DNA from: Limnobacter parvus
GTDB lineage: Bacteria; Pseudomonadota; Gammaproteobacteria; Burkholderiales; Burkholderiaceae_B
Assembly (NCBI RefSeq): GCF_024623725.1
Contig: NZ_JANKHG010000001.1
Coordinates: forward strand, 62,001 to 126,000
Reading direction: 5' to 3'
Length of the DNA: 64,000 nt
The notes beneath the pieces are model-generated. The model saw only the letters and a program-made list of their open reading frames with translations, ran no database searches and was not told where the DNA came from. Position numbers and translations under genes: made by a program. Positions 60,177-64,000 of the stretch are shown here, piece after piece (the stretch's first letter is position 1; each line of letters begins with the position of its first letter).

Positions 60177-60925
60177 TAGTAGGCTTTTCCGTTCAATTCA
60201 TCGGCCAGTGTTTGGCCTTTGGCGAAATCCAGTGTGCCTTCGTAAATGGAACGGCCACAGATGGCGCCCATCACGCCTTCATGCTCTACCTCACACAATT
60301 GCTTTACATCGTCCAGATTGGTGATGCCACCTGAAGCAATCACCGGAATGGTCAACGCATTGGCCAAACGTACCGTGGCCTCAATGTTGACGCCATTCAA
60401 CATGCCGTCGCGGCCAATGTCGGTGTAAATAATGGCCTCAACACCATACCCCTCGTATTTCTTGGCGAGGTCTACCACGTCATGCCCGGAAATTTTGCTC
60501 CAGCCGTCCGTCGCCACTTTGCCGTCTTTCGCATCCAGGCCCACAATAATTTGGCCAGGAAATGCGCCGCATGCATCGTGCAGGAAGCCAGGGTTTTTCA
60601 CCGCAGCTGTGCCAATGATCACGTAGCTTAGGCCGTCATCGAGATAACGCTCAATGGTGTCCAGATCGCGAATGCCACCGCCAAGCTGCACGGGAATTGC
60701 GCCACCTACCGCATCAAGAATGTCGATGATGACCCCTTCATTCACGGGTTTGCCCGCAATCGCACCATTCAAGTCAACGAGGTGCAAGCGGCGTGCGCCG
60801 CTTTCGACCCATTTCATGGCCATTTCGACCGGGTCTGCCGAGAAAATGGTGGCATCGTCCATATTGCCTTGCTTCAGGCGAACACATTGACCGTCTTTCA
60901 GGTCGATTGCTGGAATGAGTAACAT
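60176..60925 (-). CDS. hisA: ProFAR isomerase
   Basis: A 249-residue TIM barrel that isomerises ProFAR, fourth step of the pathway. Seen: [17 protein letters not shown] with the catalytic Asp and [15 protein letters not shown] with the second. Half-barrel similarity to HisF is visible. It lies 52 bp after hisH. Confidence 0.95.
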   Translation of the reverse strand: MLLIPAIDLKDGQCVRLKQGNMDDATIFSADPVEMAMKWVESGARRLHLVDLNGAIAGKPVNEGVIIDILDAVGGAIPVQLGGGIRDLDTIERYLDDGLSYVIIGTAAVKNPGFLHDACGAFPGQIIVGLDAKDGKVATDGWSKISGHDVVDLAKKYEGYGVEAIIYTDIGRDGMLNGVNIEATVRLANALTIPVIASGGITNLDDVKQLCEVEHEGVMGAICGRSIYEGTLDFAKGQTLADELNGKAY

Positions 60926-60977
60926 GAGACTGTGTTGTTAGCTATTCAAGTGGGTGAAAAAAATGGTCAATTAAAAC

Positions 60978-61610
60978 TTACGGATTCCACCGCAAAAAGT
61001 TGGAATACAGCCTAAGACCGTCATCGGCACTTTTCTCGGGATGAAACTGTGTTGCAAAGATGTTATCCCGTGCGATGGCGCAGGTAAAGCGAACACCATA
61101 GTCTGTCTCGCCGGCCACATGCTCGGGGTTCACAGGGTTAACGTGATAACTGTGTACAAAATAAAACCAGGCGCAGTCTTCAATGCCTGCCCACATGGGG
61201 TGTTTGATTCGCTGGTTAACCTGATTCCAACCCATGTGGGGCACCTTCAGGCCACACTCCACGGTCAGGCGCGGGTCGAACTTCACCACATCGCCGGGAA
61301 ACAGCGACAGGCATTCGGCAGGCCCTTCGGCACTGCGCTCCATCATCATTTGCTCGCCCACGCACACACCAAAAAGCGGTTTGCTTTCGGCGGCCCGGTA
61401 CACCGCTTCCATCAATCCTGACTCACGCAAGGCTTTTATGCAATCGGGCATTGCGCCCTGGCCGGGCAGCACCACGCGGTTGGCCCGGTCAATTACGGCC
61501 GGGTCATCGGTGATTCGGATTTCCTGATTATCAAGCTTCACATGTTGCAAGGCTTGGGCCACCGATCGCAGATTGCCCATGCCGTAGTCAACAACGGCAA
61601 CTAGACTCAC
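60978..61610 (-). CDS. hisH: Imidazole glycerol phosphate synthase glutaminase subunit
   Basis: A 210-residue class I glutamine amidotransferase. The nucleophile Cys is in [15 protein letters not shown] and the His-Glu pair is in [20 protein letters not shown]. It supplies ammonia to HisF. It overlaps hisB by ATGA-type spacing. Confidence 0.95.
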   Translation of the reverse strand: MSLVAVVDYGMGNLRSVAQALQHVKLDNQEIRITDDPAVIDRANRVVLPGQGAMPDCIKALRESGLMEAVYRAAESKPLFGVCVGEQMMMERSAEGPAECLSLFPGDVVKFDPRLTVECGLKVPHMGWNQVNQRIKHPMWAGIEDCAWFYFVHSYHVNPVNPEHVAGETDYGVRFTCAIARDNIFATQFHPEKSADDGLRLYSNFLRWNP

Positions 61611-62194
61611 AAAGCACCTTTGGTACTGGGAATGGCGCCCTGTTGGCGTTCGTCAATCGCCACGGCCATGCGTAGGGCACGACCAAATGCCTTAAACACG
61701 GTTTCGCACTGGTGGTGTGAATTCAAGCCCTTCAAGTTATCGATGTGCAAGGTACAAAGGGCATGATTCACAAAACCCTGAAAGAATTCAAACACCAAAT
61801 CAACATCGAATGCGCCAATGCTGGCGCGTGTAAAGGGAATGTCTTGATGCAAACCGGGGCGACCCGACAGGTCGATGACCACGCGCGACAAGGCTTCGTC
61901 CAATGGCACATAGCTGTGCCCATAACGAACAATGCCCTTTTTGTCGCCCAAGGCTTTGGTGAAAGCCATGCCCAGCGTAATACCGGTGTCTTCTACAGTG
62001 TGGTGTGCGTCAATGTGCAAGTCACCTTTGGCCACAATGTGCAGATCGAACAGGCCATGACGCGAGATTTGTTCCAGCATGTGGTCCAAAAATGGCACTC
62101 CGGTGTCCAGGTGACGTTCGCCTGTTCCATCCAGATTGATTTTGACTGTGATCTGGGTTTCCAGGGTATTGCGGGTAACTTCTGCGGTTCTCAT
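61607..62194 (-). CDS. hisB: Imidazoleglycerol-phosphate dehydratase
   Basis: A 195-residue monofunctional dehydratase without the phosphatase domain of enterobacterial HisB. The metal-binding His motifs are [30 protein letters not shown] and the C-terminal [17 protein letters not shown]. Complete; 15 bp after hisC. Confidence 0.95.
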   Translation of the reverse strand: MRTAEVTRNTLETQITVKINLDGTGERHLDTGVPFLDHMLEQISRHGLFDLHIVAKGDLHIDAHHTVEDTGITLGMAFTKALGDKKGIVRYGHSYVPLDEALSRVVIDLSGRPGLHQDIPFTRASIGAFDVDLVFEFFQGFVNHALCTLHIDNLKGLNSHHQCETVFKAFGRALRMAVAIDERQQGAIPSTKGAL

Positions 62195-62209
62195 GATTTT
62201 CTAAAAAAG

Positions 62210-63310
62210 TTATGCGGCCTTGGCAGCCACTTCATCGATGGATTCTTGCACGGCCAACAAAAACTGCTGGTTCTCTTGCTCGGTGCTTACCGTAACGCGC
62301 AAGCAATTCTGCAACAGGGGGTGCGCCTTGCCCACGTACTTCACCAAGATACCCTTGTTTTTGAGGGCATCAAATACTTCAAGCGCGTGAGCCACTCGAA
62401 AAAGCACAAAATTGGCGCAAGAATCAAACACTTCAACGCCACCATTGGGTGCTTTCAGGTTTTTTAGTGCGTCGGTCAGCACATTGCGCTGATCACGCAG
62501 CAATTTGGCCTGCGCCTCGAAAGCCCCAAAATGTTCAAGCGCGAACTGCACTGCGATGCGGGTAAGTACGTTCACATTGTAAGGCGGTCGAACCTTGTCG
62601 ATTTGCTCAACCCAGGCAGGACTGGCCACCGCATAGCCCAATCGTGCACCGGCCAAACCCAGCTTGGAAAAGGTGCGCAGTACCAACACATTCGGAAACT
62701 CAAGCACACGGGCCATAAATGAAGCATCCGCGAACGCTTCATACGCTTCATCGACCACCACCAAACCGGGCGTGGCCTCAATAATCTGAACAATTTCAGC
62801 TTCGCGAAGCGCAACACCGGTGGGGTTGTTAGGGTACGCAAGAAACACTACTTTGGGCTGGTTGGTGGCGATGGCCTTCAACAGGGCCGGCATGTTCAGC
62901 GTGAAATCCGGGTTTAAATCAACACCCACGAAGCGGGCATGGCTCCACTGGCTGTAAACCGCATACATCACAAATGTAGGCACGGGCGAAAGCACTGCAT
63001 CGCCGGGCATGCAACAAGCTCGAATAATCAGGTCAATCAGCTCATCGGAACCATTGCCAAACAGCACATGGGCGGCCTTTGGAATGGACGTGCAGGCGCG
63101 CAAGGCCGCTTCCAGTTCAAGCGCCTTGGGTGCCGGGTAGCGATTCAATTCCGCTGCTTTTAGCTGTTGTGCAAGTTCATCGAGCAAATCCGCAGGCATG
63201 CCCTGCGGGTTCTCCATGGCGTCCAGCTTCAGCATGCCAGCAGAAGGCGCGACCACATAGGCTTGCGTGGCTTGAACGTCGGCACGAATTGTTTTTTGAA
63301 GTAGGCTCAT
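62210..63310 (-). CDS. hisC: Histidinol-phosphate aminotransferase
   Basis: A 366-residue PLP enzyme of fold type I. Seen: GNGSDELIDLIIRA, NPNNPTGVALREAEI, VVVDEAYEAF and the PLP Lys in LRTFSKLGLAGARLGYA, then FRVAHALEVFDALKNKGILV. The start at 63310 gives family length; the frame continues into hisD and is open to 63610, but that part is shadow. 7 bp separate it from hisD. Confidence 0.94.
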   Translation of the reverse strand: MSLLQKTIRADVQATQAYVVAPSAGMLKLDAMENPQGMPADLLDELAQQLKAAELNRYPAPKALELEAALRACTSIPKAAHVLFGNGSDELIDLIIRACCMPGDAVLSPVPTFVMYAVYSQWSHARFVGVDLNPDFTLNMPALLKAIATNQPKVVFLAYPNNPTGVALREAEIVQIIEATPGLVVVDEAYEAFADASFMARVLEFPNVLVLRTFSKLGLAGARLGYAVASPAWVEQIDKVRPPYNVNVLTRIAVQFALEHFGAFEAQAKLLRDQRNVLTDALKNLKAPNGGVEVFDSCANFVLFRVAHALEVFDALKNKGILVKYVGKAHPLLQNCLRVTVSTEQENQQFLLAVQESIDEVAAKAA

Positions 63311-63317
63311 GGGCTGT

Positions 63318-64000
63318 TTAATCTGCCTTGCGAAATTTGGGGCCCACGCGGTATTCGGCTGAACGCGCGTGCGCGGGCAAACCTTCCCCATAGGCCAATT
63401 CAGCGGCCACTTCACCCAGCGTGCTGGCGCCTTCACGGCTGGCAAAAATAATGCTGCTGCGTTTTTGGAAATCGTACACACCCAGGGGCGAACTAAAACG
63501 CGCTGTGCCAGCAGTGGGCAGCACGTGGTTGGGTCCTGCACAGTAATCGCCCAGCGATTCACTGGTGTACGGGCCCATGAAAATAGCGCCCGCATGGCGC
63601 AGTTTGCCAACCCAGGCGTCCGGGTCTTGCACGCTCAATTCCAGGTGTTCTGGCGCAATCTGGTTGCTCAGCTCACAGGCCTCTTCCATGTCGCGCACCT
63701 GGATCAGCGCACCGCGATTTTTCAAAGATGTGGCGATCACCGTTGCGCGGGGCATGGTGTCCATCAGGCGCTTGATGCTAGCCTGCACATTGTCCAGAAA
63801 TTCCTTGCTGGGGCTGACCAAAATAGACTGGGCCATTTCATCGTGCTCAGCCTGGCTAAACAGGTCCATGGCGATCCAGTCGGCGTTGGTGCTGCCATCA
63901 CAAATCACCAGAATTTCAGACGGGCCAGCAATCATGTCAATGCCCACGGCGCCAAATACACGGCGCTTGGCTTCGGCCACATAGGCATTGCCGGGGCCTA
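63318..64000 (-). CDS. hisD: Histidinol dehydrogenase, 3'-terminal part
   Basis: About 227 residues of the C-terminal part of HisD, which oxidises histidinol to histidine using Zn and NAD. The visible frame begins [21 protein letters not shown] and continues with [57 protein letters not shown], and [20 protein letters not shown]. The start lies beyond the right edge; the internal GTG at 63980 is not the start. Confidence 0.94.
   Translation of the reverse strand, partial: GPGNAYVAEAKRRVFGAVGIDMIAGPSEILVICDGSTNADWIAMDLFSQAEHDEMAQSILVSPSKEFLDNVQASIKRLMDTMPRATVIATSLKNRGALIQVRDMEEACELSNQIAPEHLELSVQDPDAWVGKLRHAGAIFMGPYTSESLGDYCAGPNHVLPTAGTARFSSPLGVYDFQKRSSIIFASREGASTLGEVAAELAYGEGLPAHARSAEYRVGPKFRKAD

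Overview
The window looks like chromosomal DNA of a betaproteobacterium, order Burkholderiales. The evidence is the block petABC-sspAB, tatABC and hisDCBHAFIE with a HIT gene, the hemA-prfA-prmC-grxD run, and the overall protein style. Limnobacter is my best guess for genus, from gene content alone and not verified. No rRNA, CRISPR array, transposase or phage gene is visible; there is one tRNA, Thr(TGT).

Layout. 1-5.8 kb (minus): a type IVb-pilus-like operon (lipoprotein secretin, small periplasmic protein, GspE/PilQ-type ATPase, PilC/PilR-type platform protein, a partial next gene). 5.9-10.2 kb: secreted DsrE-like protein, MFS transporter, small membrane ORF, lrgAB, OmpA-like lipoprotein. 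10.2-21.7 kb: fatty-acid degradation (fadD, a CaiB family CoA transferase, a large FadE-type acyl-CoA dehydrogenase, fadB, fadA), interrupted by two tandem genes that I read as YopJ-family (clan CE) acetyltransferase-like proteins. 21.7-26.4 kb: vapBC, a TetR regulator, an unrecognised 429-residue protein, amt behind a long hairpin, and a DUF599-type membrane protein. 26.4-35.4 kb (minus): tamA-tamB followed by a 1024-residue protein that joins an alpha-helical toroid-like half to a MurF-like ligase half. 35.9-40.7 kb: a 1255-residue protein with 130 uninterrupted Asp-Ala dipeptides encoded by a GATGCT satellite, and a short paralogue. 40.7-43.8 kb: alkane monooxygenase (alkB type), its ferredoxin-reductase and a divergent TetR regulator. 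43.9-49 kb: response regulator, hemA, prfA, prmC, grxD, ubiX. 49-64 kb (mostly minus): methyltransferase, tRNA-Thr, sspBA, petCBA, a Nif3-like gene, a DegS/DegQ-type protease (plus), tatCBA, a HIT gene and the his operon, running off the right edge inside hisD.

Together the genes suggest an aerobic heterotroph that oxidises alkanes and fatty acids through AlkB, FadD and FadEBA, respires through a bc1 complex, and invests in surface structures (pilus, TamAB, repeat-rich surface proteins).

The most unusual signal is non-coding. Four roughly 200-250 bp elements share one architecture: a long imperfect inverted repeat whose arms differ in sequence between copies yet pair within each copy, two internal hairpins, the first with an A-rich loop, and a GGTTTTCTTGAAG-type core with an asymmetric TTGA bulge. 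They occur as two pairs with cores facing each other, at 7.8-8.2 kb and 49.97-50.5 kb.
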